This document shows, piece by piece, positions 42,093-50,946 of a stretch of DNA of 64,000 nt (positions are counted from its first letter, which is position 1; each line of letters starts with the position of its first letter). Origin of the DNA: Pelagimonas sp017744045 (GTDB lineage Bacteria > Pseudomonadota > Alphaproteobacteria > Rhodobacterales > Rhodobacteraceae); assembly GCF_017744045.1 (NCBI RefSeq), contig NZ_JAGHRD010000008.1; one strand, written 5' to 3'. The position numbers and the translations under genes are program-made. A model generated the notes under the pieces. That model saw only the letters and a program-made list of their open reading frames with translations. It made no database searches and was not told where the DNA came from.

Positions 42093-42859
42093 CCCAAGCG
42101 CTTGCCCTCCATGCTGTGTCGCATTGCTTTGACGACGCTGAGGCCCTGCAGGATGTGTCGCTGCAGGTGGCACCGGGGGAATGTGTGGCCTTGCTGGGGC
42201 CTTCGGGCGCCGGCAAGTCGACCCTGCTGGCCTTGCTGGATGGGCGGGTCCGGGGATGGCGCGGTCGGGCTGAGGTACTGGGCAACCGGCTTCCAAATGA
42301 TCGGGCACCAGAACGAAAAACCCGGCTAGAGACTGGCTTCATCTTTCAGGAGTTCGCCCTGGTTGACCGGCAGAGCGTTTACCAGAATGCGATGAACGGG
42401 CGGCTGGGGCGAATGCGCCTCTGGCCGTCGCTTTGGGGGCGATACGGTGCGCAGGATCACCTCAAGACGACCATCGCGCTGGAGGACACCGGCCTAACGG
42501 AGTTGGCACAGCGCCGTGCAGATCAGCTTTCAGGTGGTCAGCGCCAGCGAGTGGCCATCGCCCGCTGCCTGGCGCAGGAGCCTGAGTTGATACTGGCGGA
42601 TGAACCGGTCAGCAACCTCGATCCAGCCCACGCCGAACGCATTCTGGAACTGATCACCAACACAGCGCGAAATCGCGGCATCGCTGTAGTCTTCAGTTCG
42701 CATCAGCCAGAGCTTTCGCGGCGCTTTGCCGACCGTATCGTTGGATTGCGCGCGGGCGCGGTGCTGTTTGACAAGCCCTCCGCGATGGTCGGCAACGATG
42801 ACATCAGCGATTTGTACCATGGAACAGTACCTGGTGACGGATTGCGGGTGGTGAGCTGA
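42089..42859 (+). CDS. PhnC-like ABC transporter ATPase
   Basis: This 256-residue ATPase shows Walker A GPSGAGKS (about 37-44), Q-loop FIFQEFALV, the signature LSGGQRQRVAIARCLAQ and Walker B LILADEPVSNLDP with the H-loop in FSSHQPELS. The MNGRLGRM stretch is typical for PhnC. It starts inside the PhnD-like gene end (ATGA) and its end overlaps the permease start (TGATG). Confidence 0.93.
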   Translation: MTQALALHAVSHCFDDAEALQDVSLQVAPGECVALLGPSGAGKSTLLALLDGRVRGWRGRAEVLGNRLPNDRAPERKTRLETGFIFQEFALVDRQSVYQNAMNGRLGRMRLWPSLWGRYGAQDHLKTTIALEDTGLTELAQRRADQLSGGQRQRVAIARCLAQEPELILADEPVSNLDPAHAERILELITNTARNRGIAVVFSSHQPELSRRFADRIVGLRAGAVLFDKPSAMVGNDDISDLYHGTVPGDGLRVVS

Positions 42860-43602
42860 TGAGCCGGATCTTGGTTTGGATGGTACTCGGGCTTGCTGTG
42901 CTGTGGGCTGCAGGAAACGCTGACATCGGCTTGGAAAAACTGCCCGGAGCGGGTCCGAGGCTAGCAGAATTTCTAGGCCGGATGATACCACCGGACCTTT
43001 CTGTCTGGCCGGAAGTCCTTACAGGCCTAACCGAGACACTGAGAATCGCCATTCTTGGGACGCTGTTTGCGGTCGTCCTGTCGGCGGGGCTGGCTGTACT
43101 TGCGTCTGAGACCCTTGTACCCGCAGCCATCTGGCGCCCGGTACGTGCGCTGCTGGCAGTGATCCGGTCGATTCCGCTGATCTTGGTGGCGATGCTGATG
43201 GTGGGGGCAGTCGGGCTGGGCCCACTGCCCGGTATTCTTGCAATCACTTTTCATGCCACCGGCATGCTGGCCAAATTCTATGCTGAAGCAATCGACAATG
43301 TCGGTGCCGCACCACTTGCTGCATTGGAAAGCGCAGGTGCCAGCCGAGCGCAATTATTGCGGTGGGCGATCTGGCCACAGATGGCACCAGTTGTGCTCCG
43401 CGACACTGTCTTCCGCTTTGAACTGAACCTCCGCGAAAGCTTGATCTTAGGTATCGTTGGCGCCGGGGGCATCGGTCTGTACGTTCAGACTTACGTGCGT
43501 TCGTTCCAATACGACAAAGCTGCAACTGTCACGCTTGCCATCATCGCTCTTGTGCTGCTGTTCGAAGGTCTAAATTCGGTTTTACAAAAGCGGTTTTCGT
43601 GA
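42859..43602 (+). CDS. PhnE-like ABC transporter permease
   Basis: This 247-residue inner-membrane permease has about six helices. The PhnE-type features are GLTETLRIAILGTLFAVVLS, the RSIPLILVAMLMVGAVGLGPLPGILAI region and the EAA loop with ALESAGASRAQLLRWAIWPQ. It completes the four-gene operon begun by the di-haem cytochrome. There is only one permease gene, so it probably forms a homodimer. Nothing obvious lies in the following 43603-43842. Confidence 0.92.
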   Translation: MSRILVWMVLGLAVLWAAGNADIGLEKLPGAGPRLAEFLGRMIPPDLSVWPEVLTGLTETLRIAILGTLFAVVLSAGLAVLASETLVPAAIWRPVRALLAVIRSIPLILVAMLMVGAVGLGPLPGILAITFHATGMLAKFYAEAIDNVGAAPLAALESAGASRAQLLRWAIWPQMAPVVLRDTVFRFELNLRESLILGIVGAGGIGLYVQTYVRSFQYDKAATVTLAIIALVLLFEGLNSVLQKRFS

Positions 43603-43842
43603 CGATTTTGATCAAGGAAGGTCGGAAAATTCAGATTTCGCAGCGTTTTCAGTTTCGTAGTGCCATTCGAAGAGCTTTCCCTACCATTCATCGTTCGCCA
43701 GACCCACTGAACTGGGGTTCGCCTATCTTGCTCATTACCTGTGTTCTTCGGTTTGATCAGTCTACCTTGAAACTGTCAGTCTGCCGCACCGACAACAGTT
43801 TTTTTGAGAAGCACAGCCGCCACCGTTTCCAGACAAATTCGG

Positions 43843-44352
43843 TTATGAGTAGATATCAATAGGTGTCCCGTTCTTCACCATTGCATAGATATCTTCTATC
43901 TCCCGATCCGAAACGGCAATGCATCCGGCCGTCCAGTCGCGCTTGTTTGTCGGGTCAATGCCAGGGCGCGGCCCCCCATGGATGAAAATATCTCCACCAG
44001 GGGAACGGCCCTGAGCCTTTGCGTATGCGATATCCGCCTCGTTCGGGTACGAGATCCCGATGGAAAGATGAAACAGGCTTTCGGGATTTCGCCTGTCAAT
44101 CACGTATGATCCTTCTGGCGTGCGCCCGTCCCCTTCGAATTGCTTGTGACCCTCAGGCGCAAAGCCAAGGCCCATTGGGATAGTGCGCAAAACACCCTCT
44201 GGTCCATCAAGGACAATCATGCGCTGCCCCTTGTAGACCCGCACCCGGGTCACCTCCGGCCCCCTGTAAGTGCGGAATTTGTTTGCACATCCAGAAAGAA
44301 TTGTCGCCAGAGCTCCCAGGAGGATTGTGCGACGTGTAACTCGAAAATTCAC
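43843..44352 (-). CDS. L,D-transpeptidase (YkuD), lipoprotein type
   Basis: This 169-residue protein has a lipobox-like signal (LATILSGCANK, Cys22) and a YkuD domain with IFIHGGPRP (catalytic His) and DWTAGCIAVSDREIE (catalytic Cys). Such enzymes make 3-3 cross-links in peptidoglycan or attach lipoproteins. It follows the P-type ATPase gene after 61 bp on the same strand and may share its metal-induced promoter. It is short compared with the secreted copy at 47293. Confidence 0.9.
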   Translation of the reverse strand: MNFRVTRRTILLGALATILSGCANKFRTYRGPEVTRVRVYKGQRMIVLDGPEGVLRTIPMGLGFAPEGHKQFEGDGRTPEGSYVIDRRNPESLFHLSIGISYPNEADIAYAKAQGRSPGGDIFIHGGPRPGIDPTNKRDWTAGCIAVSDREIEDIYAMVKNGTPIDIYS

Positions 44353-44413
44353 TGCTCAATGCCTCTTTCATGAGGTTTTTCAAACTTGACACTAGCGTGC
44401 TGTGCCAGCCCGT

Positions 44414-46783
44414 TCAATGGCCGTGCGCCAAAGCACCTTCGGCCAGTCTGTCGCCGACGCGGTCACCGCCTTTGGGCGGAGTCTCCGCGTGGTGTCCGTT
44501 TAACAGCCTGAGCGCATTTGCGACAACCAGCAGTGACACGCCAACATCTGCGGCAATGGCCCCCCACATCGATGCCATCCCAAACGCTGTCGCCACCACG
44601 AAAACGGCCTTGGTTGCCAGCGAGGTTGCGATGTTTTGACGGATGATCGACATCGCACGGCGGGAATGGCCTATGAGCCAGGGCACCCTGCCAATGTCAT
44701 CAGTCATCAAGGCAATGTCCGCCGTCTCGATGGCCGCGTCGGAACCAACCGCGCCCATGGCGATAGCATAGTGGGCCCGCGCCATGGCGGGGGCATCGTT
44801 TACGCCATCGCCAATCATGGCCACCATATCGTGCGCTTCGACCAGGTCTTCGATGGCCGTCACCTTGTCCTCGGGCAGAAGCTCCGCGCGCACCTCGTCG
44901 ATGCCGACCTCTGTCGCGACCGCGCGCGCGGTGCGTTCATTGTCGCCCGTCAGCATGACGATGGTTTTCACGCCCTGCGCATGCAGACGAGCCACGATTC
45001 CCTTGGCGTCGGGGCGGATGCGGTCGCGCAGTTCCAGAATACCCATCACCCCATTTGCATCACCAACAGCCACCAACGTACTACCGGCAACTTCGATACG
45101 GTGCCGAAGGTCTGTCGGAATGGCACTTCCAAGCCCTTTTTCCTCGGCGAACCGGTCAGAGCCGAGCCAGACCGCCCGATCCTGTACCCTGCCTTCAAGC
45201 CCACGCCCCGGTACGGTCCGCGTATCGTCCGCCGCGGATACATCAAGGCCGTCGACTTCTGCACGTACAAGGATAGCGCGCGCTAACGGGTGGGAGGATC
45301 GCGCTTCAAGCGCCGCCGCTACGCCCATCAGATCCTGCGTCGACGCATTCCCTAGCGGATACATTGCAGCAACTTCAGGCTCGCCGATGGTGATCGTACC
45401 GGTCTTGTCCATGGCCAAGGCTGAAGTGCGTCCCGGAGCTTCGACATAAGCACCGCCCTTGATCAGCACCCCGGCGCGGGCCGAGGCTGTGAGCGCGGCG
45501 ACGATGGACACGGGCGTCGAAATGACCAGCGCACAAGGGCAGGCGATCACCAGAAGGACGAGGGCGTTGTAGAACCAGTCATCCCAGGCTCCACCAAATA
45601 CGAGCGGTGGCAGCATCGCGACGGCAATGGCGAGCGCCATCACGATGGGCGTATAGACGCGCGCAAATTTCGCCACCCATTGCTCCACGGGCGCGCGGCG
45701 GGTGTGGGCGTCGCCTACCATGCGGATGATCTTGGCGAGCACCGTGTCGGAGGCCGCCCTGGTCGCGCGTACCGTCAGCGTGCCCTCGCCATTGATCGTG
45801 CCCGCATAGACCTCGTCACCCGGCTCCTTCGGCACCAATGCGCTTTCGCCAGTGATCGGGGCTTGATCAACGGCCCCGGCGCCTTCGATCACTTGCCCGT
45901 CCAATGGAATGCGGTCCCCGCCACGCACCACGAAATGTGCATCGATGGCGACGGCTGACGCCGGAACATCTGCTTCAGAACCATCTTCGTAGACAACCCT
46001 TGCAGTAGGTGGCGCTAGGTCGAGCAAAGCCGAGACAGCGTTCCGCGCCCGCCCGACACTCCAGCTTTCAAGGTACAGCGAGAGAGAGAAGAAGAACGCG
46101 ACCGTTGCCGCCTCGAAAAACTCGCCAAGGCCGATAGCCCCGGCCACAGCGACCACCATCAAGAGGTTCATGTCGGGCGATACGCGCCGCGCGGATGACC
46201 ACGCCTTCGGGGCGACAAGCCAAACGCCAGCCAGGATCGCGATAGCAAAAAGCCCCGCTTCGACCAAAGGCATCACTGCTTCTCCATGGCCGGAAAAGAG
46301 ACCGATCGCACCGCCCATCCCGGTTTCTGCGATGTGATACAGAAATCCTGCCGCCCAAAAGCCTCCGCTCAGCATTGTGAACAGGCGCTGACGGGCAAGA
46401 TGCGCAGCTTGATCCTCCGAAGCGTTCTCGGCATCCCAGGGTTTTGCGCTCATACCCGTGGTCGCAACCAGTTGAGTGATCTCTCCATCCGACACTGCGG
46501 CAGCGCTGTGGAGTATGATCATGCGTCCGTTGATGACATCGAATGCCAGGTGCTCCGCCCCGCCGACTTTCGGTCCAACGACCTTGTTGAGGATCGCCAC
46601 TTCTTCTGCGCAATCAAGACCGCTGACCTGAAAACTCCGGCCCGCTCCATCTTGTGGCACGGGACCAAACTCTTCGTGTGAATGGCTTCCTCCACAGCAG
46701 GCATGTTCACTTGCACATGTTTCTGACTTGGCTCTATCAGTTGGGTGTACTTCAGATACCACAGTTTCAGTTTTGGCGGCCAT
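44414..46783 (-). CDS. zntA: Heavy-metal P-type ATPase (ZntA/CadA/PbrA type)
   Basis: This 789-residue P1B-type ATPase exports Zn, Cd or Pb. The N terminus is Cys/His-rich (CASEHACCGGSHSHEE), followed by one metal-binding domain with GLDCAEEV. The membrane metal site is ACPCALVIS (CPC near 416), the phosphorylation site DKTGTITIGE is near 457, and the hinge is GDGVNDAPAMARA. A MerR-type promoter lies 31 bp upstream. With the PbrR-like regulator and the LspA copy this makes a pbr-like resistance set. Confidence 0.95.
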   Translation of the reverse strand: MAAKTETVVSEVHPTDRAKSETCASEHACCGGSHSHEEFGPVPQDGAGRSFQVSGLDCAEEVAILNKVVGPKVGGAEHLAFDVINGRMIILHSAAAVSDGEITQLVATTGMSAKPWDAENASEDQAAHLARQRLFTMLSGGFWAAGFLYHIAETGMGGAIGLFSGHGEAVMPLVEAGLFAIAILAGVWLVAPKAWSSARRVSPDMNLLMVVAVAGAIGLGEFFEAATVAFFFSLSLYLESWSVGRARNAVSALLDLAPPTARVVYEDGSEADVPASAVAIDAHFVVRGGDRIPLDGQVIEGAGAVDQAPITGESALVPKEPGDEVYAGTINGEGTLTVRATRAASDTVLAKIIRMVGDAHTRRAPVEQWVAKFARVYTPIVMALAIAVAMLPPLVFGGAWDDWFYNALVLLVIACPCALVISTPVSIVAALTASARAGVLIKGGAYVEAPGRTSALAMDKTGTITIGEPEVAAMYPLGNASTQDLMGVAAALEARSSHPLARAILVRAEVDGLDVSAADDTRTVPGRGLEGRVQDRAVWLGSDRFAEEKGLGSAIPTDLRHRIEVAGSTLVAVGDANGVMGILELRDRIRPDAKGIVARLHAQGVKTIVMLTGDNERTARAVATEVGIDEVRAELLPEDKVTAIEDLVEAHDMVAMIGDGVNDAPAMARAHYAIAMGAVGSDAAIETADIALMTDDIGRVPWLIGHSRRAMSIIRQNIATSLATKAVFVVATAFGMASMWGAIAADVGVSLLVVANALRLLNGHHAETPPKGGDRVGDRLAEGALAHGH

Positions 46784-46813
46784 TCGGCATCTCCAGAATC
46801 ATTGCTTGGCTGG

Positions 46814-46844
46814 ACCATAACTCCTACAGTCGCTAGAGGTTCAA
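46814..46844 (-). promoter_or_regulatory. MerR-type promoter 3 (P-type ATPase gene)
   Basis: On the minus strand TTGAAC (46844-46839), a 19-bp spacer with CCTCTAGCGACTGTAGG, then TATGGT (46819-46814). The same architecture as promoters 1, 2 and 4. Confidence 0.87.
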
Positions 46845-46946
46845 GAGGTATTTTGTTTCGTATATAGTTTTCGGCTGCCAAGGGGCGCGCGAGTATAAAA
46901 CCAATCGGCGGACACGCAATCAACGAAGAAAGGCGACAAGGAATTT

Positions 46947-47219
46947 ATGAAGACTCAGCAATTTGCCGGACCGATCGGACTACCGCTACTTGGGGTACTG
47001 CTGCTTGGCGCATGCGCGACGACAGATCAGAACGGATCCCAAAAAATCGGAAACGTGCCAGAGGCTATCGTGGAACTGGCTGATCCAAGTCAAAACCTTG
47101 CAACAGCCCGGCTCCGCGAAGAAGACGGATGCTACTGGTATGAACACAACGGACCCGTAGAAAAGACCTTGCTTCCCCTCAGAACCGCTGGTGGCAACCC
47201 GATTTGTGTTGCTCGGTAA
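46947..47219 (+). CDS. Small hypothetical lipoprotein
   Basis: This 90-residue protein has a signal with lipobox LLLGACATT (Cys near 23), followed by a short polar part with two more cysteines (EDGCYWYEHNGP and NPICVAR). It is probably anchored to the outer membrane after LspA cleavage. No family is recognised. It runs opposite to the neighbouring genes and is followed by a GC hairpin (47241-47265). Confidence 0.7.
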   Translation: MKTQQFAGPIGLPLLGVLLLGACATTDQNGSQKIGNVPEAIVELADPSQNLATARLREEDGCYWYEHNGPVEKTLLPLRTAGGNPICVAR

Positions 47220-47240
47220 ACGTAACGATCTTCCTGACAT

Positions 47241-47265
47241 CTCCGGCCCACGTTGAGGGCCGGAG
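47241..47265. terminator. Bidirectional terminator-like hairpin
   Basis: CTCCGGCCC (47241-47249) pairs with GGGCCGGAG (47257-47265), between the 3' ends of the converging lipoprotein and L,D-transpeptidase genes. No clear T run. Confidence 0.65.
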
Positions 47266-47292
47266 CGAAGATCAACGCGTCACAATCCTGCA

Positions 47293-47955
47293 CTAGCTGT
47301 CCGAAACAACACTCTGTTCGGCAGAATACAGGTATACGGTCGACCCTATGGCGACGTTTGAATAGAGATCATTGATATGTGCCATGACCATCCGGACGCA
47401 GCCAGAACTCGCTCGACCGCCAATCGACCAAGGTTTAGGTGTCCCGTGGATGCGAAGGTAAGTGTCTCGGTTGCCAACGTAGAGATAAAGAGCACGTGAC
47501 CCGAGTGCATTCTTCGGCCCCGGCTCCATCCCATCCGCAAATTCTGCGTTTTCCGGATTTCGTTCGATCATTGACGCTGTTGGGGTCCAGTGTGGCCATT
47601 CGACCTTTCGCCGAATGGTGTAGGTTCCTGGTTCGTAGAGATTTCCACGCGCGATCGCCACTCCATACCGCATCGCTGTACCACCTTCTTCAATGTGATA
47701 GAGATAGCGGGCGACTGCATCGACATGGATGTCACCTGGCACAAGGCCATCTTTCGCAGCAACACGTTGCGGCAAGAAACGGGGATGCAGCCCCCACGGA
47801 TTGGATGTCGCCGGGTCATAGTTGCTGGGCGTTACCTGAGAATCCCACGACGCTTTTTGGCCGGTCGTTGGCCAGCTACTGGCCAAAGCCGGTCCCGCGA
47901 TCGGTAACGAAAACATCGCAGTGGACGTGGAAATGAAATGGCGCCGGGTCAGCAT
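47293..47955 (-). CDS. L,D-transpeptidase (ErfK/YbiS type), metal-inducible
   Basis: This 220-residue secreted protein (LTRRHFIST signal of Tat type) has the YkuD/ErfK domain. Conserved parts are DIHVDAVARYLYHIEE, the ARGNLYEPGTYTIRRKVEWPHW strand, LRIHGTPKP (His) and RASSGCVRMVMAHINDLY (catalytic Cys). It is the only gene after MerR-type promoter 4, so peptidoglycan cross-linking seems to be part of the metal response. Confidence 0.92.
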   Translation of the reverse strand: MLTRRHFISTSTAMFSLPIAGPALASSWPTTGQKASWDSQVTPSNYDPATSNPWGLHPRFLPQRVAAKDGLVPGDIHVDAVARYLYHIEEGGTAMRYGVAIARGNLYEPGTYTIRRKVEWPHWTPTASMIERNPENAEFADGMEPGPKNALGSRALYLYVGNRDTYLRIHGTPKPWSIGGRASSGCVRMVMAHINDLYSNVAIGSTVYLYSAEQSVVSDS

Positions 47956-48016
47956 AGGTCCTACTCCAAAGAAATTGTTTGTGCACCTCCAGCCGCGGCT
48001 TGGATGCCTCGAGTGC

Positions 48017-48047
48017 CTTGTAGAACCTCAAGCCACTATAGGTTCAA
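48017..48047 (-). promoter_or_regulatory. MerR-type promoter 4 (L,D-transpeptidase gene)
   Basis: On the minus strand TTGAAC (48047-48042), a 19-bp spacer with CCTATAGTGGCTTGAGG, then TACAAG (48022-48017), 62 bp before the transpeptidase start. The remainder of 47956-48271 shows no gene. Confidence 0.85.
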
Positions 48048-48267
48048 GGCCTCATTTATGAGCGATGATCAAGTCCTCGTGAAGGGATGGCTCTCCTTCT
48101 GCCGCTGGCATCTGACAGATCACAGGCCAATTTTACAAGCATTTTGGATCTTACCGGTGTCGATACTCTGCCACAAACCCTTGGCGAAACTCGGTTTGAT
48201 TTTGTCACTTTTTCATCCTCGGCTATGAGAGCCTACATTGGAACGCGATGCAGCATTGTTCACTTTG

Positions 48268-49810
48268 GGCTGATTCTGTGGAAAAACAACGTGTTGCTGA
48301 CGCAGAAAGCGCGGTGCTGAACATAGCGCGAGCGCCTTTTCTATCAGGCTTTGCGCGTTTGCTGCGGTGCGGGAAAGATCTTTGCCAGTTTGCGGAGGTT
48401 TTGGGCGGTTGCGGCGAGGAGGAATTCGTCATTTGCACCGCATGGTCCGCGTAATCGGAGCCGCCCGAGGCCGAGAATGCGTTTGAGGTGAGCGAAGAGC
48501 ATCTCGACCTTCTTTCGGAGCTTCATTGAGATCTCGTATTGGCGGGTCTTGGCGATGTCGCGAGCGACTTGACGTGCGTCTTCGTGTTCTTCACGTGTGA
48601 TCTTGCGAGCGTCGGCATTCGGGCAGCATTTGGCCTTTGATGGGCAGGCCTGGCAGGTCAGTTTCAATGCGCGATAGCGGGCTGTGCCTTTGCCGGTGGG
48701 TCCTCGGTTCGGGTCGGAATAGTTGCGACGGAACTGCTTCAGCGCGTGCCCCTCCGGACAGATGTATTGATCGTTCTCTGCATCCCATTCGAAGTCAGCA
48801 CGCGTCCATGTGCCATCGCTGCGGCTGGACTTGTCAAAGACAGGAATGTGTGGGGCGATCTTGCGTTCGACAAGCCAGCCCAACATCGGCCCGGTGCCAT
48901 AGGCGGTATCTGCGATCAGGCGCTCCGGGTGCAGATCAAACCTGTCTTTCACGCGCCTGAGCATTGTTTTGGTGGACCCAACCTCGGCCTGCCGAATGGA
49001 TCGTGTGGCCTCGACGTCGACGATGACCCCATAATCCGTATCGATCAGATAATTGTCGGAATAGCTGAAGAATGCAGGACCTTTGCGGGCTGCCGTCCAT
49101 TGACTGGCGGGGTCGGAATGTGATGTGAACTTCGGCTGCACATTGCTGGCAGCGCCAAAGGCCGCCTCATCCAATGTGTCGAGATACTCTCGAACGGCGC
49201 GTGGTGCATCCATGGGATCAATGGTTGTCGCGTCCCATTCTTCCTTCGGTGTCGAGTTCTGCTTGTTGGCGTCAGCCTCGATCAGACTGGCGTCGATGGC
49301 CATACGTTGGCCGCTCACGAGACCCTCTGCGATGCAACGGGTAACAGTCGTCTCAAACAAATGGCGCAGCAGTTCGCTCTCCCGAAACCGCCCATGTCGG
49401 TTTTTCGAGAAGGTCGAATGGTCGGGCACGCGGTCATTGAGGTCGAGCCGACAGAACCATCGATAGGCCAGGTTCAGATGCACTTCCTCGCACAGGCGGC
49501 GTTCGGAGCGGATGCCAAAGCAATACCCCACCAGAAGCATGCGGATCAGGAGTTCAGGGTCGACAGAAGGGCGGCCCGTGTGGCTGTAGAACTCCGCAAG
49601 ATGGGTGCGAATGCCACTCAGATCGACAAACCGATCAATCGAGCGCAACAGGTGGGCTTGAGGCACATGATCTTCCAGCGAAAACTCGTAAAACAAAGCC
49701 GCCTGCGCTTCTTGTCTCGGTCCCATCATCACTCAATCCCCCGTTCAATATGGAAATTGAATCAGTGACTTCGGCCTCGATCAAGGGTGAGTTTTTCAAC
49801 AGAATAGGCT
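48268..49810. mobile_element. IS1182-family insertion sequence with 4-bp target duplication
   Basis: The element spans about 48272-49806 (1535 bp). The ends are inverted: left ATTCTGTGGAAAAAC and right, read inward, ATTCTGTTGAAAAAC. GGCT flanks both sides (48268-48271 and 49807-49810), a likely target duplication. One intact transposase is inside. It sits between the metal cargo and the VirB6 gene. Confidence 0.85.
48344..49732 (-). CDS. IS1182-family transposase
   Basis: This 462-residue DDE transposase has an N-terminal DUF772-type region (RPSVDPELLIRMLLVGYCFGIRSERRLCEEV, then DHSTFSKNR), the catalytic core with GQRMAIDASLIEADA and a zinc-ribbon-like CQACPSKAKCCP insert. It ends with the YEISMKLRKKVEMLFAHLK stretch carrying the final catalytic Glu. 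Full length, no frameshift, so probably active. Confidence 0.95.
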   Translation of the reverse strand: MMMGPRQEAQAALFYEFSLEDHVPQAHLLRSIDRFVDLSGIRTHLAEFYSHTGRPSVDPELLIRMLLVGYCFGIRSERRLCEEVHLNLAYRWFCRLDLNDRVPDHSTFSKNRHGRFRESELLRHLFETTVTRCIAEGLVSGQRMAIDASLIEADANKQNSTPKEEWDATTIDPMDAPRAVREYLDTLDEAAFGAASNVQPKFTSHSDPASQWTAARKGPAFFSYSDNYLIDTDYGVIVDVEATRSIRQAEVGSTKTMLRRVKDRFDLHPERLIADTAYGTGPMLGWLVERKIAPHIPVFDKSSRSDGTWTRADFEWDAENDQYICPEGHALKQFRRNYSDPNRGPTGKGTARYRALKLTCQACPSKAKCCPNADARKITREEHEDARQVARDIAKTRQYEISMKLRKKVEMLFAHLKRILGLGRLRLRGPCGANDEFLLAATAQNLRKLAKIFPAPQQTRKA

Positions 49811-49857
49811 CCCACCCGACGTTCGCTACGGGATGCCTGAAGGTCGGCTAAGGGCCG

Positions 49858-50934
49858 TCACCGTCGGCCAAGTCGACCCAGTCTCGCCAGCTGCGCCAGC
49901 ATTTTTGACCCCGAGTCTGCGGATCCTGTGCCTCCTGCGGAACCCGTCTGCCCCATGCCTTGCCTCACGGGCATCTGCTGCACGCCGAAGAACTGCCGCG
50001 CCCTGAGGGCTGCGTATTCTGCGCCACTTGCCCCACCGATCAGGTAGCGATTGTAGGCCTGCTTGCTGCCCCTTGCGGCGCGGGCAAAGCTGTAGCCGCC
50101 GCCGAGACCACCGGAGAGGGCGGGCATCATGATGTTGCCGGAGATCGCGCGAACGATGAAGGGCGTTGCGATGATGAAGCCCTTGGCCATGAGCACCATC
50201 ATGAAGAAGGGAATGAGCGCGCCGATGTTTGAGGCTCCCTCCGGGTCGCCAAGCTCGCCGATGAGTGCGGAGGAGACGCCTGTGATCGTCGCGAACACGC
50301 CGGCGACGACGATGGGGTAGAGCGCAAAGGAAACCAGCGCCGACAGCCAGCGCGCGAAGTAGTCTTTGGTCACCTCGAAGAGTGTCAGGAATATCATGAC
50401 CGGCGCGATCCCGATCAGAAGCGCGATCATCAGTCGGGAGGCCACGAGGATGAAGGCGGCGAGCCCGCCGAGGATGGAAAGCAGCAGGACACCGACGATG
50501 TCGAGCATGGCGCCGGCCATCCAGTTCAGCTCGGACCCGGCAGCGTTCAGATAGTCCCCCAACTCGGCGATCAACCGGTCGAATTCTTCGGCGAAAGTTC
50601 CAGAAGGACCGGGAGTTCCACCACCGACCGAAGCCACGAGCGCCCCCGCAATGCTGTCGATCCCTGCAAGGATAGCGGCGGAAAGCGCGTTGAACTGCAC
50701 CCAATTGGTCGCAAATATTCCGATCAACCCGATCTTGACTGCGAGCCAAAAGGCCGTGCGCCCGTCCATCGCCTTATACTGGTAGATCATGTTCAGGAAG
50801 ACGAGGATCACCACCAGAGTTGTTCCCAGCACCAGAAGCGTGCCGACTGTCGCCGCGACCGACCCGAACTGGGTTTCCGCCGCGGTGTCGAGGTAGCCCT
50901 GGGAGGTTTCAACGAAGTAGGTGACGACGCTCAT
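49858..50934 (-). CDS. virB6: VirB6/TrbL inner-membrane channel protein
   Basis: This 358-residue protein has six or more hydrophobic helices. Recognisable parts are the N-terminal periplasmic stretch, VLGTTLVVILVFLNMIYQYKAMDGR and a TrbL/VirB6-type core. It ends in a Gly/Gln-rich cytoplasmic tail. VirB6 forms part of the inner-membrane pore. It is the last gene of the minus-strand VirB operon and overlaps no neighbour at its end, where the IS lies 50 bp away. Confidence 0.9.
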   Translation of the reverse strand: MSVVTYFVETSQGYLDTAAETQFGSVAATVGTLLVLGTTLVVILVFLNMIYQYKAMDGRTAFWLAVKIGLIGIFATNWVQFNALSAAILAGIDSIAGALVASVGGGTPGPSGTFAEEFDRLIAELGDYLNAAGSELNWMAGAMLDIVGVLLLSILGGLAAFILVASRLMIALLIGIAPVMIFLTLFEVTKDYFARWLSALVSFALYPIVVAGVFATITGVSSALIGELGDPEGASNIGALIPFFMMVLMAKGFIIATPFIVRAISGNIMMPALSGGLGGGYSFARAARGSKQAYNRYLIGGASGAEYAALRARQFFGVQQMPVRQGMGQTGSAGGTGSADSGSKMLAQLARLGRLGRR

Positions 50935-50946
50935 CTGGGATCAGCC

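Noticed and set aside
16948..43634. A 15-mer (GAAGGTCGGAAAATT) occurs both in the small ATPase partner gene and after the PhnE-like gene
   Set aside because: One such match is expected by chance in a window of this size, and the contexts are unrelated.
43599..43862. 87-codon open frame after the PhnE-like gene
   Set aside because: No RBS, overlaps both neighbours and has no protein-like pattern.
49826..50749. A 307-codon Arg-rich minus-strand frame overlapping virB6
   Set aside because: Same strand but another frame of virB6; composition (over a quarter Arg) is not protein-like.
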